From Deltaproteobacteria bacterium (GTDB taxonomy: Bacteria; Myxococcota_A; Polyangia; HGW-17): DNA of 5,452 nucleotides. Location: the NCBI GenBank assembly GCA_003249585.1, contig QKIM01000319.1, positions 1 through 5,452 of the forward strand, given 5' to 3'. The notes under the pieces were generated by a model. The model saw only the letters and a program-made list of their open reading frames with translations. It had not been told where the DNA came from and made no database searches. The position numbers were made by a program, and so were the translations under genes. Positions 1-4,949 of this stretch are shown here, piece by piece. Positions within the stretch are counted from its first letter, which is position 1. The number at the start of each line of letters is the position of its first letter.

Positions 1-2
1 GG

Positions 3-491
3 ACGCTCTTCCCCCTGGCCTTCTCCCTGGGCTGGATCGCCCTCATCACCACCCAGGGGCTGACGACCCTGTTGATCGCCGAAGCGCCCAGGCGCATGGT
101 CATCATCACGCTCGTGACCGTCATCGCGCTGCTCCTGTGCCACTGGCTCCTGGCCCCGGTCAAGGCTCCACCGCCGGATCCCTTCCTCCCCGACCGCCCC
201 CCTCCCTTCGACTGGCGCAGCATCTTCGCGCACATGCTCCCGCTTCCCCTGGCCCTCGGGGCAGGGTTCCACGGCGCCGGCCTGCTCCTCGCGGCCCTCC
301 GCGGGACCGACTTCCACTTTGCCTATCTGGTATCCGGTGCCGCCGCCGTGACGTGCACCCTCCTGGCCGTCAACAGGGTCACGGGACGCCTCCCCCTTCT
401 CGTTCTGCTCGGGATCAACCTGCTCGTGGCGCTGGCGCTTGTGCTGGCCAACCACCTGGTCGTCCCCCCGGACAGGGCCGGTGATGTGTGA
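3..491 (+). CDS. Multi-pass membrane protein of unknown family, C-terminal part (5' end outside window)
   Basis: The reading frame is open from the left edge to the TGA at 489-491, giving 162 visible residues, so the true start lies outside. A TTG at 72 lies inside a hydrophobic stretch and is probably not the start. About five hydrophobic segments are visible, at roughly fragment residues 2-25, 32-51, 77-98, 104-122 and 129-150. The loop after the second (residues 52-72) is Pro-rich, with short PPP runs and an acidic/aromatic end. The last segment is followed by a short polar tail. This indicates an integral inner-membrane protein. I recognise no catalytic or transport signature and cannot assign a family. 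It converges on the small acidic gene with a 28-base gap. Confidence is high that this is coding (hydrophobic periodicity, G/C third positions) and low on function. Confidence 0.72.
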   Translation, partial: TLFPLAFSLGWIALITTQGLTTLLIAEAPRRMVIITLVTVIALLLCHWLLAPVKAPPPDPFLPDRPPPFDWRSIFAHMLPLPLALGAGFHGAGLLLAALRGTDFHFAYLVSGAAAVTCTLLAVNRVTGRLPLLVLLGINLLVALALVLANHLVVPPDRAGDV

Positions 492-498
492 TGAGTGC

Positions 499-525
499 AG
501 AGAGATTACTGTAGAGAGATTACTG
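499..525. repeat. Two tandem copies of a 13-base unit with 14-base period, spanning a stop codon
   Basis: The unit AGAGAGATTACTG occurs at 499-511 and again at 513-525, one base apart. Minus-strand reading gives CAGTAATCTCTCT twice, so both copies carry an in-frame-looking CAG TAA, and the copy at 513-525 supplies the actual stop of the acidic protein. The repeat fills most of the gap between two convergent genes. It looks like a recent slippage or small tandem duplication. Confidence 0.85.
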
Positions 526-768
526 CTGGGAGTATTCGATGAATTCGCGGGAGAGGATTTCGCGGTTGATGCCCGAGGTGATATGTTCCCGGAGCCCGTC
601 GGTCATGGCGAGGATGAATTCCTCCAGCCCATCGTCATCCTTGATCACGTGCAGGAGTTGGGCACCCTCGGGGGTATCTCCCACGAGCTTCTGCAACTCG
701 TCCATATCGAGGGCACCCTCGAAATCGAGGATGAGGTGCTCCAGAAAATACTCGGCTAATTTTTCCAC
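520..768 (-). CDS. Small, strongly acidic hypothetical protein (82 aa)
   Basis: I do not recognise this protein. The start chosen is the GTG at 768-766, because an AGGAG sits 7 bases before it (776-780). A GTG two codons earlier would leave only one base of spacing, and an ATG further upstream has no ribosome site. The product has about 20 Asp/Glu against 6 Lys/Arg and looks mainly helical, with amphipathic runs at residues 2-16, 20-29 and 47-62. A DDD cluster lies at 44-46. There is no signal peptide, membrane segment or Cys. Such features fit a soluble cytoplasmic adaptor or partner protein, but that is only inference. It is transcribed divergently from the glycosyltransferase and convergently with the membrane protein on its left. 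Its stop codon lies inside a 14-base tandem duplication. An overlapping plus-strand frame (439-759) is judged a shadow. Confidence 0.6.
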   Translation of the reverse strand: MEKLAEYFLEHLILDFEGALDMDELQKLVGDTPEGAQLLHVIKDDDGLEEFILAMTDGLREHITSGINREILSREFIEYSQQ

Positions 769-775
769 GGTCACG

Positions 776-780
776 CTCCT
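776..780 (-). promoter_or_regulatory. Ribosome binding site that decides the GTG start of the acidic protein
   Basis: Read on the minus strand this is AGGAG, preceded by a run of A. It lies 7 bases from the GTG at 768, an optimal distance, and too close (one base) to the in-frame GTG at 774. It therefore favours the 82-residue form. Confidence 0.6.
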
Positions 781-895
781 TTTTCCTGCCGGACGAGTCC
801 CTGAGGCCGTTGTCACCTCAAGGCCGCCGACGGTCGGTCGTTGAACTCACCTTGACTGCCGTCGTGCAATCACAAATACGACAATGATTCTTACA

Positions 896-913
896 GGCTG
901 ATGAACATCAGCC
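896..913. promoter_or_regulatory. Inverted repeat, candidate operator (8-bp arms, 2-bp centre)
   Basis: GGCTGATGAACATCAGCC has perfect 8-base arms around a central AA. It lies in the divergent spacer, 128 bases upstream of the acidic-protein start and about 80 bases upstream of the glycosyltransferase start. No T tract follows on either strand, so it is unlikely to be an intrinsic terminator. A dimeric regulator site is the simplest reading; as RNA it could also form a 7-bp stem with a GAAC loop. Function is inferred. Confidence 0.5.
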
Positions 914-942
914 GCCCGCTTCCCTGATCCCGGAACACAGAC

Positions 943-956
943 AGCTGAATTCAGCT
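943..956. promoter_or_regulatory. Perfect 14-bp palindrome, candidate operator next to the glycosyltransferase promoter
   Basis: AGCTGAATTCAGCT equals its own reverse complement. It ends where the weak candidate -35 of the glycosyltransferase promoter begins. It shares the GCTGA...TCAGC half-sites with the inverted repeat at 896-913, whose centre is 45 bases away, but the spacing between half-sites differs (2 against 6). A position against the -35 suits either a repressor or an activator. Confidence 0.5.
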
Positions 957-984
957 TTTATCACGTTTCGTTTATGGGTACAAT
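957..984 (+). promoter_or_regulatory. Candidate promoter of the glycosyltransferase, predicting a leaderless mRNA
   Basis: A good -10 hexamer TACAAT lies at 979-984. Only a weak -35 (TTTATC at 957-962, 16-base spacer) precedes it. Transcription starting 7 bases after the -10 would begin around 991-992, at the A of the ATG used as start. No Shine-Dalgarno sequence precedes either ATG (974 or 992), which agrees with a leaderless message. The -35 is poor, so an activator may be needed. Confidence 0.35.
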
Positions 985-991
985 CCCTTTT

Positions 992-2401
992 ATGCGACTC
1001 GGCCACATCCTGATAGCGAGCTTCAGTATCTACCCCTCCCCGACCAAAAGCGGGCGAATGCTGGGAAAAATCATCCGCGCCCTCGGGCCGCGCTTCGAAG
1101 CCGATCTCCTCACCATCCGCGAACGGGACATGGGGTATGTCCAGAAGATCCGCAAGCACCGCATGCTGCGGGTTCCCGTTGCGGGAAGCTATCTCGAGCG
1201 GGTGGAGGGGTTCCAGCGCGCCCTCTCCAGGCAACTCGACGGCGACGAGTACGACATCATCCACTTCAGGTCCCCCTGGGAGGGCGCCGTCATCGCCAAG
1301 AAAAAGCAATACTTCGACGCGCGCTACGTCTACGAGCCGGGCGTGGACCTTCCCCTGGATTCGGGCCCCGAGGTCGTGGAGCGCTTCATCGAAGCGGAAA
1401 AGATCAGCCTCGATCTGGCGGATCTCCTCCTGCTCCCCAGCGAGACGGCCCAGAAGACCATGCGGGCTCTTGGATACAAGAAACCCATCGAGGTCGTCTG
1501 CCAGGGGGTGGACATCAACACCTTCGACTGGGAATGCACCGTAGGGCTGGCCCCCTTCGATCTCATCTGGACCGACGCCTTCACCCTCGGGACGGACACG
1601 AGCTTCGTGCTCTCGGCCCTCACCCACGTGGTGCGGGAGATGCCCTCCTTCAACATGGGGATCGTCGGAGAGATCGATTACGATCTCGCGGAGACGCTGG
1701 TAAACCGCATTGAAGAGCTCAACATCAAGGAGAACATCAAGTTCTTCGGCCATCAGACCGATGACTCCCTGCCCCTGCTCATCTCCCGCTCGAGGCTCGG
1801 GCTCGTGCCCCCGCCACGGCAGTACTACGGCATCGTCCCCCGGGAAGACAACGTCTCCCTGCTGGAGTACATGGCCTGCAGGACCGCGGCCCTGGCGCCG
1901 GCCACCCCCTACATGAACGAGATGACGCGAGAGGGCAAGCTGGCCCGTCTCTACGACTGGCAGAACCCCCTCTCCCTGGCGCACGCCATCTTGGAGCTTT
2001 TGCACGATCGCAAGAGCACAGCCACCATGGTGGACGCCGCGTACAAGGCCGTCCGAACGGATCTCACCTCCACCATCGCCCGCCGCAATCTCGTCCAGAT
2101 CTATTCCAAGCTGGTCCCCTCCATCGAGCAGCTTGCCGCAGACGAGGTCTTCACGCCGTCGACGACCCGCTCGGGGAGCATCACCTGGCAGGGGGGCCGC
2201 ACGAGCTCGACGGGCTCGGGGGCGGCAGTCCCCACGGCGCTGACCCCCATCGAGGAGAACAGCGACTCCGACGTGATCAGCCTCGACATCGAAGATATCG
2301 AGTTCGAGGCCTCCGGCGCGCTGCTCGGGCTCACCTACGAAGGGGGATTCGAGGGGAGCGGTCAGAACGATCAGACGGATCCCCAACGCCCCAAAAGGTG
2401 A
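992..2401 (+). CDS. GT4-like (GT-B fold) glycosyltransferase with acidic low-complexity C-terminal tail
   Basis: The 469-residue product resembles retaining nucleotide-sugar glycosyltransferases of the GT-B fold. It probably acts in the cytoplasm on a polysaccharide, glycolipid or protein acceptor. The N-terminal Rossmann half starts with RLGHILIASFSIYP followed by SGR and has YDIIHFRSPWEG near residue 90. The donor half includes EAEKISLDLADLLLLPSE (134-151), then the VVCQGVDINTF hinge (168-178), GHQTDDSLPLLISRSRLGLVP around 257-277, and the donor-binding helix EDNVSLLEYMAC (285-296). The two Glu there (285, 292) are 7 apart, whereas the usual EX7E has them 8 apart. From about 388 to 469 the chain is Ser/Thr/Gly-rich and then acidic (DSDVISLDIEDIEFE), beyond the usual end of such enzymes. 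The start at 992 was chosen over 974 because a -10 element lies between them. The acceptor and donor sugars cannot be told, and no other polysaccharide gene is nearby. Confidence 0.82.
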   Translation: MRLGHILIASFSIYPSPTKSGRMLGKIIRALGPRFEADLLTIRERDMGYVQKIRKHRMLRVPVAGSYLERVEGFQRALSRQLDGDEYDIIHFRSPWEGAVIAKKKQYFDARYVYEPGVDLPLDSGPEVVERFIEAEKISLDLADLLLLPSETAQKTMRALGYKKPIEVVCQGVDINTFDWECTVGLAPFDLIWTDAFTLGTDTSFVLSALTHVVREMPSFNMGIVGEIDYDLAETLVNRIEELNIKENIKFFGHQTDDSLPLLISRSRLGLVPPPRQYYGIVPREDNVSLLEYMACRTAALAPATPYMNEMTREGKLARLYDWQNPLSLAHAILELLHDRKSTATMVDAAYKAVRTDLTSTIARRNLVQIYSKLVPSIEQLAADEVFTPSTTRSGSITWQGGRTSSTGSGAAVPTALTPIEENSDSDVISLDIEDIEFEASGALLGLTYEGGFEGSGQNDQTDPQRPKR

Positions 2402-2974
2402 TCACTTGGACCAGATGCCGCGGCTGGCGTCAATGGCTTCCTGCTGGTACTGAAGATAGAGGGTCTTGCGGGCGAAGTCGGCGGAGGTGTACACCTCGGC
2501 CAGCCCGTTGATGAGCAGTTGTGCGCCCAGGTCCTGGTTCTCATCCGTCCGCGCGTAGGCGAGGAGACGCCCGTACACATCGTAGCAGGAGGACGGCGCG
2601 GTCGCCGTCGCGCACTGCTCGTCATCGAACTCGAGCCCGACCCAGCTGCTCTGGGGGAGGTGGGCGATGGTGAACTCCATGGCCTCCACGCCGTAGGGCT
2701 CGGCTTCTACGCCGTCGTGGGCGATCTCGGGGGTGTTGACCCCCTTGAGGCGGATCTTGATGGTCTCGTCGAGGTACCGGCAGTGAAAGGTGTCTCCGTC
2801 GGTGACGGAGACGACCCGCGCCGGGTGGTCCATGAACTCTGGCGCCGTGTTGGCCGTGTTGTTCACGTTGTTCAGCGTGGTTGTGTTGTTGGTGTTGCTG
2901 TCGTTGTTCGTGGCGGTGTCGTCACAAGCGAAGGGCAGGACCATAAGAAGGGCAATAAGTGGGAAACGTTTCAT
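2402..2974 (-). CDS. Staphylococcal-nuclease-like (thermonuclease) probable lipoprotein
   Basis: The 190-residue product is a probable exported, calcium-dependent nucleic-acid phosphodiesterase of the SNase family. Residues 1-17 form a short signal peptide (K2 R3, hydrophobic 4-15) ending PFAC, an imperfect lipobox with Cys17. DD follows, which in E. coli rules would keep it in the inner membrane. Residues 22-43 are an Asn/Thr linker. The SNase domain (about 51-190) matches in order: VTDGDT (Asp61 equals Nuc Asp21), IKIRLKGVNTPE (Arg75 equals Arg35, Glu83 equals Glu43), PYGVEA, DVYGRLLAY (Arg136 equals Arg87) and the end GIWSK. All catalytic residues are present; Asn80 replaces Nuc Asp40, a Ca2+ ligand. 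Cys65, Cys121 and Cys130 may form a disulfide outside the cytoplasm. The ATG at 2974 was chosen because the signal peptide starts there. Its stop abuts that of the glycosyltransferase. Confidence 0.9.
   Translation of the reverse strand: MKRFPLIALLMVLPFACDDTATNNDSNTNNTTTLNNVNNTANTAPEFMDHPARVVSVTDGDTFHCRYLDETIKIRLKGVNTPEIAHDGVEAEPYGVEAMEFTIAHLPQSSWVGLEFDDEQCATATAPSSCYDVYGRLLAYARTDENQDLGAQLLINGLAEVYTSADFARKTLYLQYQQEAIDASRGIWSK
2846..2911. repeat. Low-complexity Asn/Thr codon tract (linker of the nuclease)
   Basis: The plus strand is rich in GTT/GTG repeats and nearly devoid of C and A for about 65 bases; the minus strand encodes an Asn/Thr linker (residues 22-43) of the nuclease. The strand bias is stronger than in any neighbouring gene. 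It is a flexible spacer between the lipid anchor and the enzyme domain, and such tracts can change length by slippage. Confidence 0.7.
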
Positions 2975-3010
2975 GTTCGACCCCGGGAAGCCTGCGCACG
3001 GGGTAAGGGG

Positions 3011-3038
3011 AATGTACGCCACAAGGCTCCTATTGCAA
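3011..3038 (-). promoter_or_regulatory. Candidate sigma70-type promoter of the nuclease gene
   Basis: On the minus strand TTGCAA (3038-3033) is followed after 16 bases by TACATT (3016-3011). Transcription would begin near 3004, leaving about 30 bases before the ATG at 2974. The leader has only a weak GGGG as ribosome site, about 8 bases before the ATG. Confidence 0.4.
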
Positions 3039-3054
3039 CTTAGCACATCTTCCC

Positions 3055-3083
3055 TTGGGATGCAGTACTCTTTGTGGTAATGA
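3055..3083 (+). promoter_or_regulatory. Candidate promoter of the mgtE-type gene
   Basis: TTGGGA at 3055-3060 and TAATGA at 3078-3083 are 17 bases apart, and TG at 3075-3076 makes an extended -10. The start would fall near 3090, giving a leader of about 43 bases, too short for a magnesium riboswitch. Confidence 0.35.
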
Positions 3084-3121
3084 CCCCCCATGGACCCAAG
3101 GTCGCAACCACTTTGCCCGAT

Positions 3122-3126
3122 GGGAG
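3122..3126 (+). promoter_or_regulatory. Ribosome binding site that decides the MgtE start
   Basis: GGGAG lies 6 bases before the ATG at 3133. The upstream in-frame ATG at 3055 has no comparable site and would precede the predicted -10 element. Confidence 0.65.
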
Positions 3127-3132
3127 AACGCC

Positions 3133-4485
3133 ATGACCCTGAGCAACACGAAACTGGAAATGATCCGCAGACTGATCCGGCGCCAGCTCATCGGCCCGCT
3201 CGGCAAGATCCTCGATACCCTCAAGGCCGCCGATCTCAGTGAAATAATGGTCAAACTGACGCCGGAGGAGCAGCGGATCGTGCTCACGACGCTGCACCTG
3301 TCCGGCAAGGCCGGCGAGCTCTTGGCCGAGTTGCCCGAGAAGAACCTGCGAGAAATCCTCGGCGGCGTCAACGACGCCCTGCTGCATAAAATCCTCACCC
3401 AGGTCCAGGCCGACGACGCCGCCATGCTCCTCGAGCACGTCGACCGGGTCCGCGCCTTCGAGGTCCTCGAGCGCCTCCCCTCCATGATCTCCGAGAAGAT
3501 CGAGGAGATCATGCGCTACCCCCACGACACGGCGGGCTCCATGATGAACACGGGGTTCCTCGAATTCTATGAGGCCACCACGGCGCGGGAGGCGCTGGAG
3601 AGCCTGCGGGAGTACACGCGGGACACCAATGACCCCATCTACTCCCTGTACGTCATGGACGAGACCCACAAACTCATGGGGGTCATCTCCATCCGCGCCC
3701 TCGCCCTGGCCCAGCCCGAGGATCCCCTCGAGGAGATCATGGACCGGGACCCGGTGGTGGTCGACGCCTTCGCCTCCACGGAGGAGGCCGCGCGGCTCAT
3801 CACCAAGTACGATCTCGTCTCGCTCCCCGTGGTGGATGAGAGCTTCGCGCTGGTGGGCATCATCATGGTCGACGACATGATCGACACCATCATGGAGTCC
3901 ATGGCGGACGAGGCCTACCTCATGCAGGGCGTCACCGAACAGGATCGCCTGGAGACCCCCGTGCTGCGCTCGGTCCGCAGCCGCCTGCCGTGGATGGCGG
4001 TCAACCTCCTGACGGCCTTCGTGGCCTCCAGCGTCGTGGGGCTCTTCGAGAAATCCATCGCCCAGGTCGTGGCCCTCGCCACCTTCATGCCCATCGTAGC
4101 CGGCCTCGGCGGAAACACCGGGACCCAGTCCCTCGCCGTCACCATCCGCGCCCTGGCCCTGGGGGAACTGGAACGGGCCGAGGCGCTCAGGGCCGTCTTC
4201 CGGCAGGTGATGGTGGCCATCCTCATCGGGAGCATCATCGGCGTCTCGACCGGGCTCATCGCCTACGGCTGGCGCGGGAGCCCTGTGCTCGGCCTCGTCA
4301 TCGCCTCGTCCATGCTCATCAACATGACCATCGCCGGGCTCGTGGGCTCGGGGGTCCCCCTGCTCCTCAAGGCGGTTGGGCAGGATCCCGCCATGGGCGG
4401 CGGCGTCCTGGTGACGGCCGTCACCGACTCTCTGGGATTTCTGGCGTTCCTCGGGATCGCCACCATGTTCATTGGATATCTGTAA
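3133..4485 (+). CDS. mgtE: MgtE-type magnesium channel/transporter
   Basis: The 450-residue product is a magnesium-gated Mg2+ channel of the inner membrane, probably a homodimer. The length equals that of the Thermus thermophilus enzyme. In order: a helical cytoplasmic N domain (about 8-128, with ADDAAMLLEHV at 93-103), a tandem CBS pair (about 137-255, with SLYVMDE, LMGVISIRAL, YDLVSLPVVDE and LVGIIMVDDMID), a plug-helix region (256-285), and five membrane helices from PWMAVNLLTAF (286) on. The family signature PIVAGLGGNTGTQS is at 320-333, followed by RALALGEL. Asp432 in the last helix (VTDSLGFLAFLG) corresponds to the pore Asp432 of the Thermus protein. The ATG at 3133 follows GGGAG (3122-3126) with 6 bases of spacing; the frame is open upstream to 3055 but without a ribosome site. 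All hallmark regions are intact. The family senses Mg2+ through the N and CBS domains, so gating is likely protein-level. Confidence 0.96.
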   Translation: MTLSNTKLEMIRRLIRRQLIGPLGKILDTLKAADLSEIMVKLTPEEQRIVLTTLHLSGKAGELLAELPEKNLREILGGVNDALLHKILTQVQADDAAMLLEHVDRVRAFEVLERLPSMISEKIEEIMRYPHDTAGSMMNTGFLEFYEATTAREALESLREYTRDTNDPIYSLYVMDETHKLMGVISIRALALAQPEDPLEEIMDRDPVVVDAFASTEEAARLITKYDLVSLPVVDESFALVGIIMVDDMIDTIMESMADEAYLMQGVTEQDRLETPVLRSVRSRLPWMAVNLLTAFVASSVVGLFEKSIAQVVALATFMPIVAGLGGNTGTQSLAVTIRALALGELERAEALRAVFRQVMVAILIGSIIGVSTGLIAYGWRGSPVLGLVIASSMLINMTIAGLVGSGVPLLLKAVGQDPAMGGGVLVTAVTDSLGFLAFLGIATMFIGYL

Positions 4486-4505
4486 GGGGGGAAAAGGGGA
4501 AGTGC

Positions 4506-4775
4506 TCAGACCAGCTTGGCGAGGACATCGTCCTTGGCGAGGATGATGTAGTCCTTGCCGTCGATGTGGAATTCGCTGCCGGAATATTTGTTGAAGATGA
4601 CCATGTCACCCTCGGAGACCATCTTCTGGATCTCTTCGCCCGTTCCGACGGAGACCACGATGCCCGCCTGGGGCTTTTCCTTGGCCGTGTCGGGGATGAT
4701 CAGGCCGCCGACCTTCTTCTCGCCCTGCTCCTGCACTTCAATAACGACTCGCTCTTCAAAAGGATGGATTTTCAT
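4506..4775 (-). CDS. groES: GroES-family co-chaperonin (cpn10), short form without adjacent groEL
   Basis: The 89-residue product should cap a GroEL ring as a heptamer in the cytoplasm and enclose folding substrates. It starts MKIHPFEERVVIEV, as cpn10 proteins do. The mobile loop (about 17-35) carries GGLIIPDTAKEKP, whose hydrophobic tripeptide LII is the GroEL contact. IFNKYSGSEFHIDGKDYIIL and the end DDVLAKL also match. Between Gly44 and Gly56 the chain is about six residues shorter than in E. coli GroES (14 against 20 positions from the VG turn to the VGD turn), so the roof beta-hairpin seems lost. The ATG at 4775 has a strong GGAGG (4784-4788 region, read on the minus strand) about 6 bases away. 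groEL normally follows groES, but here the 3' side meets mgtE head-on 20 bases away. It may be a second, specialised copy. Confidence 0.92.
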   Translation of the reverse strand: MKIHPFEERVVIEVQEQGEKKVGGLIIPDTAKEKPQAGIVVSVGTGEEIQKMVSEGDMVIFNKYSGSEFHIDGKDYIILAKDDVLAKLV

Positions 4776-4806
4776 AGATACCTCCAGAAGTTAGTAATAT
4801 TTTCAA

Positions 4807-4847
4807 GCCCGTTCGGCACCCGAAGGGCCGCGGGCGGTTACTGCCCG
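4807..4847 (-). promoter_or_regulatory. Two consecutive hairpins in the groES leader
   Basis: In the minus-strand transcript the first hairpin is CGGGC, a 7-base loop, GCCCG (4847-4831). Two bases later comes GCCCTTCGG, loop GTG, CCGAA, one bulged C, GGGC (4828-4807), a 9-bp stem with a single bulge. The second stem ends about 20 bases before the GGAGG ribosome site, which stays unpaired. No U run follows, so it is not a standard terminator. Roles as mRNA stabiliser or regulatory leader are possible. Confidence 0.45.
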
Positions 4848-4861
4848 AATGGAACGGCAAA

Positions 4862-4889
4862 TAGATAATCACACCCTGCCTGATGTCAA
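4862..4889 (-). promoter_or_regulatory. Candidate sigma70-type promoter of groES
   Basis: On the minus strand a perfect TTGACA (4889-4884) is followed after 16 bases by TATCTA (4867-4862), a moderate -10. The start would lie near 4855, giving a leader of about 80 bases. No CIRCE operator or clear sigma32 promoter accompanies it. Confidence 0.45.
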
Positions 4890-4949
4890 TGCCGGGGAGG
4901 GGAATTTTCGGCAACTTTTCTCCCCCTCCTTCTCAATTCTTCGTGATCT

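Noticed and set aside
439..759. Plus-strand open frame overlapping the acidic gene
   Set aside because: It has no ribosome site and overlaps the end of the membrane protein gene; the minus-strand frame has an AGGAG at the right distance and a helical protein-like sequence.
802..820. Short inverted repeat TGAGG ... CCTCA upstream of the acidic gene
   Set aside because: Five-base arms with a 9-base loop in a GC-rich spacer are expected by chance.
908..2386. A 492-codon open frame on the minus strand opposite the glycosyltransferase
   Set aside because: Its translation is rich in Gly, Asp, Val and Arg, has no recognisable motif, and mirrors the G/C-rich third positions of the plus-strand gene, which has clear GT4-type motifs. 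It is a shadow.
2975..3091. N-terminal extension of the nuclease to an ATG at 3091
   Set aside because: It would bury the signal peptide behind 39 polar residues and start upstream of the predicted promoter.
2975..3132. Magnesium riboswitch (M-box or mgtA-type) before mgtE
   Set aside because: The predicted leader is about 43 bases and the whole spacer only 158 bases with no fitting structure; it is too short for an M-box.
3040..3669. Minus-strand open frame opposite the start of mgtE
   Set aside because: It lies across strongly conserved MgtE coding sequence and the divergent promoter region, and shows no domain.
4896..4929. Possible terminator hairpin after the phosphoesterase gene (GGAGGGG ... 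CCCCTCC)
   Set aside because: The 7-bp arms are separated by 20 bases and no T tract follows on the minus strand; the pairing may come from chance purine-rich composition. At most a weak structure.
4776..4949. CIRCE operator or sigma32 promoter before groES
   Set aside because: No TTAGCACTC-N9-GAGTGCTAA dyad is present. A CTTGAA-like stretch (4802-4808, minus strand) lacks a matching CCCCAT-type -10 and lies downstream of the leader hairpins.
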